NCBI GenBank assembly: GCA_022711435.1
Contig: JAKLFB010000002.1
Span: 62,001-126,000 of the forward strand
Direction of reading: 5' to 3'
Source: Verrucomicrobiota bacterium
GTDB taxonomy: Bacteria; Verrucomicrobiota; Verrucomicrobiia; Limisphaerales; UBA1319
DNA: 64,000 bases
Both the position numbers and the translations under genes were made by a program. The stretch's first letter is position 1; every line of letters starts with the position of its first letter. The notes beneath the pieces are model-generated. The model worked only from the letters and a program-made list of their open reading frames with translations. It was not told the origin of the DNA and searched no databases. Positions 34,457 through 43,917 of this stretch are shown piece after piece.

Positions 34457-35575
34457 TCATTCGCCTCGTCGGACAGCCTCGCGGACCTTGGCGAAGAACG
34501 CGTCCCACACTGAGTCTTTCACGTTGCCATCGAGGCCAAGGCGGACGATGACCATGTCCCATTCGGGGATGACGAAGCACCGGTTATTGTTGTGGCCGGA
34601 CGCCCAGAACATGCCCTCGGGCGCGCTGGGAAAAGCGCGGGCGCCGTCGGGCTTGATGCCGTTGCGCCACCAGTTGAAGCCATAGACGCCGCGCCCATCG
34701 ATGTCGCTTTCCGGATGCGCCCAGGGCATCGACGCCGGCACCTGAACACGCGTCGCCTCGGCGATCCAATCCGCGCTCACGAGCTGGCGGCCGCTCCAGC
34801 TCCCCTTGTGCAGGAAGAGCAGACCGAAACGGGCCATCTCGCGCGCCGTGATGAAGATGTGTTTGCTGCCATTCCCCGAGCCGCCGTTGACGACGATGCC
34901 GTCGACGGTCGCATAATCGCCCCAGTCCCAGTCCTTCATCCCGATGGGATCGGCGATGCGGCGGCGGAACAAGTCTTCGATGGGCTCGCCAGCGATCTTC
35001 GTCAGCGCCAGCCCCAGGGTGTTCATGGCCGAGTCCCAGTAGGCGTATCGCGTGCCGGGCGGTTTGAAGAGCGGGTTCGGGTTGGGCAGAAAGGGCGTGC
35101 TGCTGGGTCCGTGCTTGTAGCTTCCGGTGGTCTCGTCGCCGACCGCCCGATAGCCGCTGGTCATCGTGGTGAAGTGCCGCAGGGTTGCATCCGGGTACTG
35201 GGCCTTCAAGACCGGCAGCACGTTGGCCACCCGCGTGTCGAGCGTGCATTGGCCATCCTCGATCAGCAGGCCCAGGACGGTGCTGGTGAACGACTTGGTC
35301 ATCGACCAGACTCCGTGGCGCTTGTCGATGTCGTCTCCTTTCCAGATCATCCGGCCGTCTCGAATGATGACCAGCTCTCGCACGCCATTGGCGCCGACAG
35401 TCCGCCCGAGGAGGGCAATCCCGTCTTCGAGCTTCCGCGCGTCCACGCCTTGCGACTCCGGTGCGGCCTCCTGCCAGCGCGCTCCCGGAAAGACAGGCGC
35501 CGAATCCGATGCCCAAGAGCCGGCTGAAAATACGCTGCACATAACCAGTAAAGAGAGCCAATGGTTTGATTTCAT
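34457..35575 (-). CDS. Secreted beta-lactamase-fold serine hydrolase
   Basis: A 372-residue protein with signal peptide MKSNHWLSLLVMCSVFSAGSWA. It carries the SxxK motif of class C beta-lactamases, DD-peptidases and esterases as S91-M-T-K94 in GVWSMTKSF. The second motif reads YWDSAMNTLG, Tyr with Asp in place of the usual YxN. A C-terminal FWASGHNNNR lies where the KTG-like third motif normally sits. This pattern is common in the broad beta-lactamase-related family (COG1680), whose members are esterases, D-aminopeptidases or penicillin-recognising proteins; resistance to beta-lactams should not be assumed. A second, longer member follows on the same strand 195 bases downstream. Start 35575 is chosen for the signal peptide. 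Confidence 0.85.
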   Translation of the reverse strand: MKSNHWLSLLVMCSVFSAGSWASDSAPVFPGARWQEAAPESQGVDARKLEDGIALLGRTVGANGVRELVIIRDGRMIWKGDDIDKRHGVWSMTKSFTSTVLGLLIEDGQCTLDTRVANVLPVLKAQYPDATLRHFTTMTSGYRAVGDETTGSYKHGPSSTPFLPNPNPLFKPPGTRYAYWDSAMNTLGLALTKIAGEPIEDLFRRRIADPIGMKDWDWGDYATVDGIVVNGGSGNGSKHIFITAREMARFGLLFLHKGSWSGRQLVSADWIAEATRVQVPASMPWAHPESDIDGRGVYGFNWWRNGIKPDGARAFPSAPEGMFWASGHNNNRCFVIPEWDMVIVRLGLDGNVKDSVWDAFFAKVREAVRRGE

Positions 35576-35770
35576 AAGAAAGAGCAGGGAAGCAGGATCT
35601 GTATCATGAGGCTGTCGCCCATTCGCAAGCAGCCGTGTGGCGCGAAGCGTCCTGGAGTTCAACCTGCAAGAGAGAAGGCGGCGCGGTGTCGAACTTGTTC
35701 ACCCGGTCATTGATCGTCTTCTCCCCTCCGTGGCAGTGGAGGGCTCGGAGAGGAGGCGCGATCGAACGGT

Positions 35771-37849
35771 TCATGGGGCAGGATTGCCAGCCCGGGCGCG
35801 CAGGACAACGGCGCCCTTCCGCACGGAGAAGTGATCGTCGCCCGAAAACACGAGGTAGATCGTCCGGCCATCGGCGATGATCCATTTGGTCGGAACGCTG
35901 CTGGACTCGCCTGGCCCGACATCCCACGCATCGGTTTGAAAGGCGATCGTCCACGGCCCCCAAGGGTCAGGCGCGTCGCAGATCGCAAATCCTCCTGCAA
36001 ATCGCGTGTCCTGACCGGGACCGGTCTGGCACCAGAGATAGCGATTCAGCCCCGGGTTGAAGCTGACGCTCGAGCGGTAGCAGGCGCCGGGATTCGCGAA
36101 CACGGCGCCGCGCTCCCGGACGTTTCTGCTCCAGAAGACGCGCCCATCCGCGTCGAGCTTGACGAAGAACTCGTAGGCGGCGCGCGCTCGCAGCCGGTCC
36201 TTGGGCGCGCGGGCAAGCACGAACCGGTCGGCATGCTCGTATGCGCTGTCATGGTCATGCGAGAAGACGTAGACGTAGCGGTCGCGCGCGCCGGCATAGT
36301 CTTTGCCGAAGTTCAGGAACACGGGGCAGCCGAAGCTCTCGGTGAATTTCCAGTCCGCCCAAGTCCAGCTCAAGCCGTGATCGGCGGACCAGCCGAGCTG
36401 CGCGTTGCCCGCGTTGCGGACCAGGAGATACAGGACGCCATCGACGCAGAGCATCCCGCTGGCCTTGCGGCCGCGCAGGCCGTCGCCGAGCGCCTCGGCG
36501 GTTTGCGAGCGGATGTTGACGCCCTGGAAATCGGGTGGGATGCCGAGGACCTTGGCGAGCCCGAGGCTGAGCTTGGGCTTCACGAACGGCTCGAAACCGT
36601 TGCCATCGCCATAGGCAGTGTAGAGCGCGCCATCGTCGGCCCAGGTCAGCGGCCAGTTGTCGCTGCCCCTGGCCTTGCGGATGACGGTGTCGGACGGCGC
36701 CCAATCGATGCGTTGAATGACTGGGCTTGGCGGACAGGCCGGCGCGGACGCGACGGGGCGCTTCTCGGCGGCCGGGGGGGGTGCGGCAGCGGCAACGATC
36801 GGCAGAAAAAACGGTTTCAGGACGTCGTAATGGTCTGCACCCTCGACGCGTTTCCACGATTTCCCCGCTCGCGCGACGACGATATCGAGCGCGGGCATGA
36901 CCACAATCAAGCTGTCGTAAAGACCCCAGGTCCAATACGTGTCCCGCGGCGCACCCTCGATGGTTCCATCGGCGTTGTTCCACCAAAGCAAGCCGTAATG
37001 GCGCGACGCCTTCCCGTAGGACTCGGGAAGCCGAACCGCCAGGCGGGTCAGATCAGGCACAGCCGTTCGCGCTTGATCCACGTAGTCGCGCGGCAGGATC
37101 TGCGCGCCGTTCCACTCGCCGCCGCGGAGCCACAGCAGGCCGAACCGGGCCATGGCATCGACGTTGGCGCTGATGCCGGCGCCGAACTCGCGGCGCTTGA
37201 TGCCATCGATGAGATCGGGGCGGTATGAGTTCTTGCGCCAGACCAGGTCGCCGCGCCGGATCCCCAGCGGCGTGAAGAGGCGCTCGAACATGACCTCATC
37301 CAGGTCGCGCTCGTAGGCCCGCGTGAGGCATTCGGCCAGCCAGTTGGGACCACTGTCGCTATAGGCCCACTCCGTGCCCGGCCGAAACAGAAGAGGAACG
37401 TAGCCGCCCGGCTTGTCGAAACCCGCTGTCTGCGACGCCAGATGGAACAGAGTGATCTCGTCCAGCCAACCGGTGGCCGCATTGGAGTCCGGCGGAACGC
37501 CGAATGTGGGGTGATGGGCGCGCGCCTTGTCCGTGAGCCGCACTTTGCCGTCCTGGATCGCGAGCCCGAGCATCGCGGATCCGAACGACTTGGTGGTCGA
37601 CTTCAGATCATAGCGCTGCTTCGGATCGCCCCACTGGAAGACGAGCTTGCCCCCGCGAACGACGAACCCGGATCCGCCGCCCGTCAGCGCATAGTCGCGC
37701 GCCTGCGCCAGCTTCGACTCGTCCAGGCGAACGTTCGCCGGCGTCGCTCGCGCCCAATCCGGCATGGGCCACGCCCGATCGTCCCCTTGTCCCAACGCAC
37801 GAATGCCGATCGAGACAGCGAGCAGCGATGCCAGGATGCGGATGTTCAT
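35771..37849 (-). CDS. Secreted serine hydrolase fused to a sialidase-like/DUF4185-type propeller
   Basis: A 692-residue protein with signal peptide MNIRILASLLAVSIGIRALG. Residues 30-350 are a beta-lactamase-fold serine hydrolase with S84-T-T-K87 (the SxxK nucleophile) and YSDSGPNWLAE as the second motif. After a Pro/Ala-rich linker (about 360-380), residues 385-692 form an Asp-box-like propeller: SDNWPLTWADDGALYTAYGDG, WSADHGLSW and NPGLNRYLWCQTGPG are typical of DUF4185/sialidase-like folds. The hydrolase alone is the usual family length, so the propeller is an added module. It lies 15 bp behind the B-box membrane protein gene and is probably cotranscribed with it. Substrate unknown; the propeller may bind glycan and bring the esterase or amidase to it. 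Confidence 0.8.
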   Translation of the reverse strand: MNIRILASLLAVSIGIRALGQGDDRAWPMPDWARATPANVRLDESKLAQARDYALTGGGSGFVVRGGKLVFQWGDPKQRYDLKSTTKSFGSAMLGLAIQDGKVRLTDKARAHHPTFGVPPDSNAATGWLDEITLFHLASQTAGFDKPGGYVPLLFRPGTEWAYSDSGPNWLAECLTRAYERDLDEVMFERLFTPLGIRRGDLVWRKNSYRPDLIDGIKRREFGAGISANVDAMARFGLLWLRGGEWNGAQILPRDYVDQARTAVPDLTRLAVRLPESYGKASRHYGLLWWNNADGTIEGAPRDTYWTWGLYDSLIVVMPALDIVVARAGKSWKRVEGADHYDVLKPFFLPIVAAAAPPPAAEKRPVASAPACPPSPVIQRIDWAPSDTVIRKARGSDNWPLTWADDGALYTAYGDGNGFEPFVKPKLSLGLAKVLGIPPDFQGVNIRSQTAEALGDGLRGRKASGMLCVDGVLYLLVRNAGNAQLGWSADHGLSWTWADWKFTESFGCPVFLNFGKDYAGARDRYVYVFSHDHDSAYEHADRFVLARAPKDRLRARAAYEFFVKLDADGRVFWSRNVRERGAVFANPGACYRSSVSFNPGLNRYLWCQTGPGQDTRFAGGFAICDAPDPWGPWTIAFQTDAWDVGPGESSSVPTKWIIADGRTIYLVFSGDDHFSVRKGAVVLRARAGNPAP

Positions 37850-37864
37850 GGGTTGCCGATCTCC

Positions 37865-38257
37865 TTACGCATCGGCCTTCGGCGCCCGAACCGCAATCGC
37901 ACGAGACCACAGCAGATAAAACAGCCCATAGGCGAGAAAACAGACCCCGAGAACCAACACCATCGGCATCTCCCGGTCGCTCGTCAGACCGTAAAACAGG
38001 AATACGGCGCCAGTGGCCATGAAGAAAAGCGCGGAGGCGATCCGCACGCTGCCGCCTCCCTGAATGAGCCGATTTGCAGCCGGCTGCAATCGGATGTTCC
38101 GGTCCACCAGATCGATGACCGCTTGAACGTCGGCCTCGCAACGCCCGCGGCAGGCCAAGCCTTTGCCAAGATCGATGGCGCATTCCGGACACAGGCCTTT
38201 GCCGCACGATTTGCAGCTCCCGACGGCCTCCTGCTCGCGATGATAAAAACAATGCAT
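37865..38257 (-). CDS. Small membrane protein with B-box-type zinc finger
   Basis: A 130-residue protein. The N-terminus MHCFYHREQEAVGSCKSCGK begins a Cys/His cluster (C3, H6, C15, C18, C23, C26, then C36 and C40) that fits a bacterial B-box-like zinc-binding domain. Two hydrophobic helices (about 72-92 and 98-118) near the C-terminus anchor it in the membrane. Such proteins are widespread in PVC bacteria and of unknown function. Start 38257 puts the zinc motif at the very N-terminus; an upstream in-frame start would add seven residues. It is 15 bp from the serine hydrolase-propeller gene. Confidence 0.75.
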   Translation of the reverse strand: MHCFYHREQEAVGSCKSCGKGLCPECAIDLGKGLACRGRCEADVQAVIDLVDRNIRLQPAANRLIQGGGSVRIASALFFMATGAVFLFYGLTSDREMPMVLVLGVCFLAYGLFYLLWSRAIAVRAPKADA

Positions 38258-38389
38258 GGTCCACCCAGGCCTTCCCAAGCCACATCCGATTGATTGAAGC
38301 GATATTCAACCCGGCTCGGTGCCTCGTGTCAATCAAGACGCTTCACGCGCAGCGAGGGTACATCCGAATGGGCGTCAGCCTCGTGGAGT

Positions 38390-38407
38390 GCGGCAGCCCT
38401 CTGCCGC
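38390..38407. terminator. Hairpin directly behind the DUF6259-like gene
   Basis: A perfect 7-bp stem, GCGGCAG and CTGCCGC, with loop CCCT starts 4 bases past the gene's stop codon on the minus strand. There is no T-tract. It could be a terminator or an extragenic repeat. Confidence 0.4.
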
Positions 38408-38411
38408 TATG

Positions 38412-40685
38412 TCAATCGCCGCACAGCTCGAGGACGCAAAGGGCTCGAGGGGGCAGCTCAATATCGAGAACGGAACGCTCCCTTTCGACGCGCCCGAGCG
38501 GTTTGCGCCCCTGCTCGTCGATCCGGCAGACCGATGCGCCGCTGCCGAGCCCATAGGCGCCCAGGTCGACCGGCAATTGCAGGCGCGTCGGCTCGTCGCA
38601 GATCGTCGCCAGCGCGATGCCCACGCCGCCATCCGGCGCGCGCCACGCGCCCGCCACCGCCGCCGGACACGTCCGCCGGGACGGTTGCAGCGGCGTGTAA
38701 ATCCCCACTGTAGCGACGTCGATCTCGATTTGCGGCACGGCGATCGGAGGCGGACGGAGCCAATCGCCGTGGAGCAGGTATTTCAGCGATTGCATCCGCG
38801 TGCGAACCAGCCGGGTGACGAAATCCATCTCCTCGGCCCGCTCCCGCAAATGCTCGGGGAGGAAATTGGCGAGCATCGGCTGCATGCCCCAAACAAAGGT
38901 GCGGGCCTGCTCGAGGTAGAACTGCCGGGCGAACTTCCGATCCAGAAGCGTCAGGCGCCCGGAGGGCATCGATTCGGGCGGCCATTTCTCGTCGTAGGGC
39001 GGATGGGCCAGCCCCGCCATGTTGCCGAACACCAGCGCGCTGGAGTGGTAGACCGCCTGGAAAAACGGGATGGGCTCCCATGCCGGGTCGAATCCGAACC
39101 GGTCGGGGCTGACACACAGGCCGAGCGCCAGATCGAAATGCCCGAGCCACGGCTCGCCAGCGTATTCGCAGCCCAGGGCCACCGGGCCGCGTGCCGAGCT
39201 CCGATCGCGGATCTCACCGGCCAGCATGCCGAATCCATCCGTCCAATACCGGCCGGGGCCGGGGATGTGGCCGTGGCGCGAATCGAAGCAGTTCGCCAGC
39301 ACGCCGGCTTGATCCATGTAGATCCCGGCGGCTTTGAGGCGGCAAAGGACTTCCTGAGCCAGCCCGGCGTATTTGTCCCGCCAGAATTGTGTGCCGATGC
39401 ACATCGGCGCGCACGGGGCCTTCATGTAGGTGTTGTAGGTCTCGAGCAGCACCTTGCCTTCGGGGGTTCGGACCGCGTAATCCTCGGCGCCCTCGCGAGT
39501 CCAGCTGGGGGTGGTTGTGCCCCAGAGACGCTGGTTCATGTACAGGATTGCCCGGACATCCTGGCGCTCGGCGGCAGCCAGCGCCGCCTGGAACGGCTCG
39601 GCGCCTTCCCGGGGCGGCAGATACTCGGGAAAACCGGCATCATATGGACATTCGTGCCACCAGTGCCAGAGGACGCTCACTGGCGCATCCAGATGATGCC
39701 GCAGCACGATGGCAGGATCCAGGACCTGGGAGGACCGGCCGCGATTCCAGACCCACAGGCCCGTGCCCGGAAGCCAGTTGGGGGCAAGCCCGCGGCGAAG
39801 GCGTCCCCGCTCGGCCATCTCCCTGACGGCGGGCGACTCTCGGTAGATCTCGGCCGCGGTCGTCCAATCGCCCTGAAACGCCCCCAGCACGACGGCAAAC
39901 GGAAGCCGGAACTCCGCGATGCCCAAGGCCGCCTGCTCCGGCTCGTGAACGATCTCGCCATGGAGACGGCCCTCGCCATCCCCCCAGAGCGCGAACTCCT
40001 TGCGATACCCCTGCGTGTCGTCCCCGGCGACATACAAGCCCGCGCCGTTGGGCTCATACAAGGCCAGGCATTGCATCGAGAGGCTCGTGCCGTGCGGCGA
40101 GGACCAGGCCAGCCGCCTCGCCTGCCTGTCCTTGCCTTGCAGCAGCGCGCGCGGATTGCGTGCCAGCGCTCCCAGCTGCCGCGGGATCGCCAGCGCCTCG
40201 TCGGGCCGCGGACGCAAGCTCGAGATGCGCGGAAACCGCACCCGCTCGAGCCGAACATTCCTGGGTTTGGCGACCGACACCTCCCACCGGCTCAGCGCGG
40301 CATTCGAGGGCCCCAGCCGAACAAGAGCCTCGACTCGCAACGGATCGAATCCGCCTGCGCCGGCCTCGTCCCATATCAGCCGGAGTCCCCGGGGTTGTCC
40401 TGCCAGCGGCTCGACTCGAGGCGGGCTCGAAGGCTCGAGGATCAACGGTTGTGCGGCCTCGCCGGCACGGACTGTGATCTGCCAGAGACCCAGGGGCGAC
40501 GGATCATCGTCGATTCGATTGAGCCCATCGGCCTGGAGGATGATCTCATGGATCGAGCCGCTCCCCGGATTCAGTCCAACCTGCAGCAGGCCGTCCGCAA
40601 TCCGGATCGGTGCGAGCTCGGCCGCCGCCACCCAATGCGCCAATCCCAGCACCAATCCGAAGCATCCCAATAAGATTCGTTTCAT
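38412..40685 (-). CDS. Secreted DUF6259-like TIM-barrel glycosidase-type protein
   Basis: A 757-residue protein with signal peptide MKRILLGCFGLVLGLAHWVAA. An N-terminal beta-sandwich (about 25-290, with ALYEPNGAGLYVAGDDTQGY) precedes a TIM barrel (about 300-640: VSVLWHWWHECPYDAG, RAILYMNQRLWG, GIYMDQAGVLANC, VALGCEYAGEPW) and a C-terminal all-beta domain. The order and the GLYVAGDDTQG stretch are those I associate with DUF6259 proteins of PVC bacteria. Asp in YMDQAG and Glu in CEYAGE are candidate catalytic residues by position only. The open frame continues far upstream of 40685, but that part lies antisense to the lipoprotein gene and is not coding. It is divergent from the DUF2959 lipoprotein gene. 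Confidence 0.75.
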   Translation of the reverse strand: MKRILLGCFGLVLGLAHWVAAAELAPIRIADGLLQVGLNPGSGSIHEIILQADGLNRIDDDPSPLGLWQITVRAGEAAQPLILEPSSPPRVEPLAGQPRGLRLIWDEAGAGGFDPLRVEALVRLGPSNAALSRWEVSVAKPRNVRLERVRFPRISSLRPRPDEALAIPRQLGALARNPRALLQGKDRQARRLAWSSPHGTSLSMQCLALYEPNGAGLYVAGDDTQGYRKEFALWGDGEGRLHGEIVHEPEQAALGIAEFRLPFAVVLGAFQGDWTTAAEIYRESPAVREMAERGRLRRGLAPNWLPGTGLWVWNRGRSSQVLDPAIVLRHHLDAPVSVLWHWWHECPYDAGFPEYLPPREGAEPFQAALAAAERQDVRAILYMNQRLWGTTTPSWTREGAEDYAVRTPEGKVLLETYNTYMKAPCAPMCIGTQFWRDKYAGLAQEVLCRLKAAGIYMDQAGVLANCFDSRHGHIPGPGRYWTDGFGMLAGEIRDRSSARGPVALGCEYAGEPWLGHFDLALGLCVSPDRFGFDPAWEPIPFFQAVYHSSALVFGNMAGLAHPPYDEKWPPESMPSGRLTLLDRKFARQFYLEQARTFVWGMQPMLANFLPEHLRERAEEMDFVTRLVRTRMQSLKYLLHGDWLRPPPIAVPQIEIDVATVGIYTPLQPSRRTCPAAVAGAWRAPDGGVGIALATICDEPTRLQLPVDLGAYGLGSGASVCRIDEQGRKPLGRVERERSVLDIELPPRALCVLELCGD

Positions 40686-40864
40686 GATCCGTCTTCCCTC
40701 GATCGAGCGAACCTTCCCGGCCCCGTGCGACATGCATCGCAATTCGAATCTGTCTGCGCCACCGGATCCGGTCTCCGCTCCAAATTCGATTATGGACAAT
40801 TCTCGGCGGCTGCAAAGCGGTTTTGAGGCAGATCGATCCCGCGCCCTCGCATCTGCACTTCTCC

Positions 40865-40894
40865 TTGCATCCAATCGAGCCCCGAGCCTATGGT
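40865..40894 (+). promoter_or_regulatory. Candidate sigma-70-type promoter for the lipoprotein operon
   Basis: TTGCAT (40865-40870), an 18-base spacer and TATGGT (40889-40894) lie 62 bases ahead of the DUF2959 start in the 270-base divergent gap. No other element in the gap is convincing. Confidence 0.35.
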
Positions 40895-40955
40895 ATCGAC
40901 GGCCAACGGACGATCGGTTTCGAGCCGTATCGATCCCCGGCTCATCATGGCGCCT

Positions 40956-41606
40956 ATGAAAAATCCAATTTCGACCACGGTGATCGCTCTGCTGGGATGT
41001 CTGATGCTGCTTGCCGGCTGCCGCAGCACGTATTACGCGGCCTACGAGAAGTTCGGGGTGCACAAGCGCGACCTCCTCAAGAAGGAGGTGGCCAAGGCGC
41101 GGGACGACCAGGCCCAGGCCCAAGAGCAGTTCAAGGATGCCATGACCCGGCTCAAGGAGATCACTCACTTCACCGGAGGCGATCTCGAGAAGAACTACAA
41201 TGCGCTCAAGGACGACTACGACGGATGCGTGACCCGGGCTGACAGCGTCCGCAAGCGGGTCCGCGAGGTGGAAACCGTTTCCACCGATCTGTTCGCGGAG
41301 TGGGAGAAGGAGATCGGGCAGATCGGCACGCCGACATTGCGCGATGCCAGCCGCCAGCAGCTCGCCACCACGCGCCAGCGCTACCAGGCGCTCCATGGCG
41401 CCTTGCTCAACGCCGAGCAGAGCATGGATCCGGTGCTGCGGCAGTTCAACGATTACGTGCTCTACCTCAAGCATAACCTCAATGCCCAGGCGATCGCTTC
41501 GCTCAGGACCGAAGCCACCAGCATCCAGACCGAGATCTCGGCCCTGCTCGAGCGGATGAACCAGTCCATCGCCCGCGCCGACGAGTTCATCAAGTCCATG
41601 CAGTAA
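40956..41606 (+). CDS. DUF2959 family lipoprotein
   Basis: A 216-residue protein with a lipoprotein signal peptide ending in the lipobox LLAGC (Cys22), so it is lipid-anchored outside the cytoplasmic membrane. The rest is almost entirely helical and coiled-coil-like with the DUF2959 stretches EKFGVHKRDLL, EKNYNALKDDYDGCV and STDLFAEWEKEI. No biochemical role is known for DUF2959. The start at 40956 gives a standard lipoprotein N-terminus; the ATG nine bases upstream is a weaker option. It leads a plus-strand trio with a modular secreted protein (10 bp gap) and a GH88-like hydrolase (12 bp gap), but only the spacing suggests a shared operon. Confidence 0.88.
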   Translation: MKNPISTTVIALLGCLMLLAGCRSTYYAAYEKFGVHKRDLLKKEVAKARDDQAQAQEQFKDAMTRLKEITHFTGGDLEKNYNALKDDYDGCVTRADSVRKRVREVETVSTDLFAEWEKEIGQIGTPTLRDASRQQLATTRQRYQALHGALLNAEQSMDPVLRQFNDYVLYLKHNLNAQAIASLRTEATSIQTEISALLERMNQSIARADEFIKSMQ

Positions 41607-41616
41607 GGAGGGCGCC

Positions 41617-43905
41617 ATGAACGCCCGCAAGGCACTGCTGGCCGGTTTGGCGGGAGCGATCGTGTGGGCGCAGCCCTCGATCTCCCCCCGCGCCGGCAGC
41701 CTGACCGGGCTCGTGCTCGATCCAAACTGGTATGCCCGATACTCGACGAACCCGATCGGCGTGGGCTGTTACGAGTATGGAGTCAACGCATCCGGATCGA
41801 GCACCAGCGCGGCCGCCTTGTTCGGAGCCGGCGCCACGGATGTCCATGGCCGGTTCGCGATGAATGGGTTGAGCCCGGGGGTTTATCAAGCGGCCTCCTG
41901 GGATGTCTGGTGGCGATCGGCCTTTGCCTGGAACATCGCGGTCCCGGCCAGCGGTTCCACCAGCCCGGTCGAGTTGCGGCTCAGCGCCACGATGTGGGGG
42001 TACCCCGCCTTCTGGGACGAGCGCGGGTATTACGAGTTCGGCCAGACCTTCGTTGCCACGGGCCCGATCTCGATGATCTACCTTCGCTGCCCTTACTCGA
42101 CCTCCTACACCCTCACCGTCCACACGAACGGCCCCGGCGGACCGCAGATCGGCGTCACCCGGACCTTCCAGGGCGGGGATCAACGGCCCATTTATGGTTA
42201 CGGAGACATGCCGACCGTCGCCGGCGGCAAGTATTACTTGCGCGTCCGCTCCTCGACCGCGCCGGGGGTGATCATGCAGATGGAGCCCCGGCCCGATTTC
42301 ATCGATCCGATGCCCGGAGGCTGCCTTTACCTGGGGGATTCGCAGGGCGTCACCGCTTTTCCGGATCGCGACCTGGGCGTGATCATCATGTCGGATGACG
42401 ACGGATTGCTCACGAACCTCTCGGCTCGCCCGGGGGGCGGCAACTGGAACATGAGCCGTCTGGGCCAGACATTCATTGCGCGGGGGGCGAGCCTGGTGAG
42501 CGCGGCGTTCTGGCTGGCCGATCCCGCGGCGCCCGGCTATGAGGTCCAGGTTTACCAGGAAGGGCCCGGCGGCGCCCCTGTCGGACCGGTTCGACGCGGC
42601 AAGCCGGCCCGGGTGACCGCCGATCCGGAAATGCTCGTCATCTGGCCCCCGGGAGAGTGTCCTCTGACGCCTGGCCAGACCTATTACATCGAGGTCCGGC
42701 GCGCGGGCGGGGGCGTCTTCAACGCCGCTTATGTGCATCCTGGCAATCCCTATCCATTCGGCCAGGCCTATCGGGACGGAGTGGCGTTGGCTTCCGCCGA
42801 TGTGGCCGGCACCACGATGGAAGAGGCCAGCCCCGGAAGCGCCACGCGCGCGGCGATCAGGTTCATTTCCGATCCGGCTGTTGGGGAGGCAGATCGCGGA
42901 AGCCGGACGCTGACCGTGCGTTGGGCCACCGACCAACCTTCGGACAGCCAGGTCGAATGGGCTCCTCTCCATCCTCCCTACACCCGCCGCCTTCACCAGA
43001 CTCAGCTTGCCACCCAGCACGCCGTCACGCTCGATGGCTTGCGCGCCCACACCCTGCACCACTTCCGCGTCCGTTCCGAGGCCCCCGGGTTCAAGCCCGC
43101 CATCTCCCGGGACTTTGTGATCTGCACCCAGCCGGCTACATCGAATCTGCTGGCCAACCCCGGCTTCGAGATCGGCTCCGGCGGAAGCCCGCGCAAGCCG
43201 GTTTATGGATGGACGGCCATGGGGAGCACCGAAAACAGCCTGGACATGGCGGCGGCCGACGGCACCTGGTTCTGGGGGCTGAAACCGCGGACGGGCGCCT
43301 GGCTGTTTCAAGGCGCTGCGAACAACTCCGCAGCCGATGGCTGCCTGTTCCAGCGCGCGCCAGCGGTCCCCGGACGGCATTACACTTTCAGCGCATGGGT
43401 GTGCACCTCGATGCGCGAAAACGACGACTGGAAATACGATGTCTGGCAGGACCGGAACCGGCTCAGCTGGGTCCGGCTCGGGATCGATCCCGCGGGCGGC
43501 TCCAATCCTGCCGCGGCCACCGTGGAATGGACGCCCCGTTTCTACAGCCACCGGCGCTTTGCCAATGCCGCCCACGGCGCCACCGCCCAGGGCGATTTCC
43601 TCACAGTCTTTGTCGAGATGAAGGGGGCTGGCGGCCAATGGCACCTCTTCGGCGTCGATGACTGCGTCCTGACCGAAACCGCTCCCTCTCCACCCGAGTT
43701 TTCCGCATTCGAGATCTCGACCGAAGCCTTGCCGCGGATGACCATCACCGCCGATCCCGGGAGGACTATTGTCGTCGAATCGACATCCGATTTCCATTCC
43801 TGGGAAACCTTGGCCAACCTCGCCAATCCGACCGGCATCGTCGACTTCAGCGATCCCGATCCCGCGCGCGAGCCAGGCAGGTTCTATCGGGCTCATGTGC
43901 CCTGA
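41617..43905 (+). CDS. Modular secreted protein with beta-sandwich repeats, function unknown
   Basis: A 762-residue protein with an apparent signal peptide (MNARKALLAGLAGAIVWAQ). Residues 28-120 resemble a carboxypeptidase-regulatory domain (DVHGRFAMNGLSPGVYQA). Two jelly-roll-like segments follow (about 140-400). About 420-510 is a fibronectin-III/purple-acid-phosphatase-N-like domain (TLTVRWATDQPSDSQVEW, HTLHHFRVRS). About 515-690 is a carbohydrate-binding-like sandwich (SNLLANPGFEIGSG). The C-terminal 60 residues end FYRAHVP, a tail motif recurring on large verrucomicrobial exported proteins, as in the giant gene. No catalytic residues are seen. A strong ribosome binding site, AAGGAGG, lies 5 bases upstream of the ATG and fixes the start. 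Confidence 0.7.
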   Translation: MNARKALLAGLAGAIVWAQPSISPRAGSLTGLVLDPNWYARYSTNPIGVGCYEYGVNASGSSTSAAALFGAGATDVHGRFAMNGLSPGVYQAASWDVWWRSAFAWNIAVPASGSTSPVELRLSATMWGYPAFWDERGYYEFGQTFVATGPISMIYLRCPYSTSYTLTVHTNGPGGPQIGVTRTFQGGDQRPIYGYGDMPTVAGGKYYLRVRSSTAPGVIMQMEPRPDFIDPMPGGCLYLGDSQGVTAFPDRDLGVIIMSDDDGLLTNLSARPGGGNWNMSRLGQTFIARGASLVSAAFWLADPAAPGYEVQVYQEGPGGAPVGPVRRGKPARVTADPEMLVIWPPGECPLTPGQTYYIEVRRAGGGVFNAAYVHPGNPYPFGQAYRDGVALASADVAGTTMEEASPGSATRAAIRFISDPAVGEADRGSRTLTVRWATDQPSDSQVEWAPLHPPYTRRLHQTQLATQHAVTLDGLRAHTLHHFRVRSEAPGFKPAISRDFVICTQPATSNLLANPGFEIGSGGSPRKPVYGWTAMGSTENSLDMAAADGTWFWGLKPRTGAWLFQGAANNSAADGCLFQRAPAVPGRHYTFSAWVCTSMRENDDWKYDVWQDRNRLSWVRLGIDPAGGSNPAAATVEWTPRFYSHRRFANAAHGATAQGDFLTVFVEMKGAGGQWHLFGVDDCVLTETAPSPPEFSAFEISTEALPRMTITADPGRTIVVESTSDFHSWETLANLANPTGIVDFSDPDPAREPGRFYRAHVP

Positions 43906-43917
43906 CTCCGATTCGCT

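Noticed and set aside
34457..35575. Calling the serine hydrolase a beta-lactamase resistance gene
   Set aside because: Only the SxxK motif is shared; the second motif deviates and the wider family is mostly esterases and peptidases.
38412..41630. A 1072-codon open frame extending the DUF6259-like gene upstream
   Set aside because: The extra 315 codons lie antisense to the DUF2959 lipoprotein and the next gene start, while a clear signal peptide begins at 40685.
41590..43896. A 768-codon open frame antisense to the modular secreted protein
   Set aside because: It has the Arg/Gly/His-rich composition of a GC-driven shadow frame, no domain, and the opposite strand encodes recognisable beta-sandwich domains with a strong ribosome binding site.
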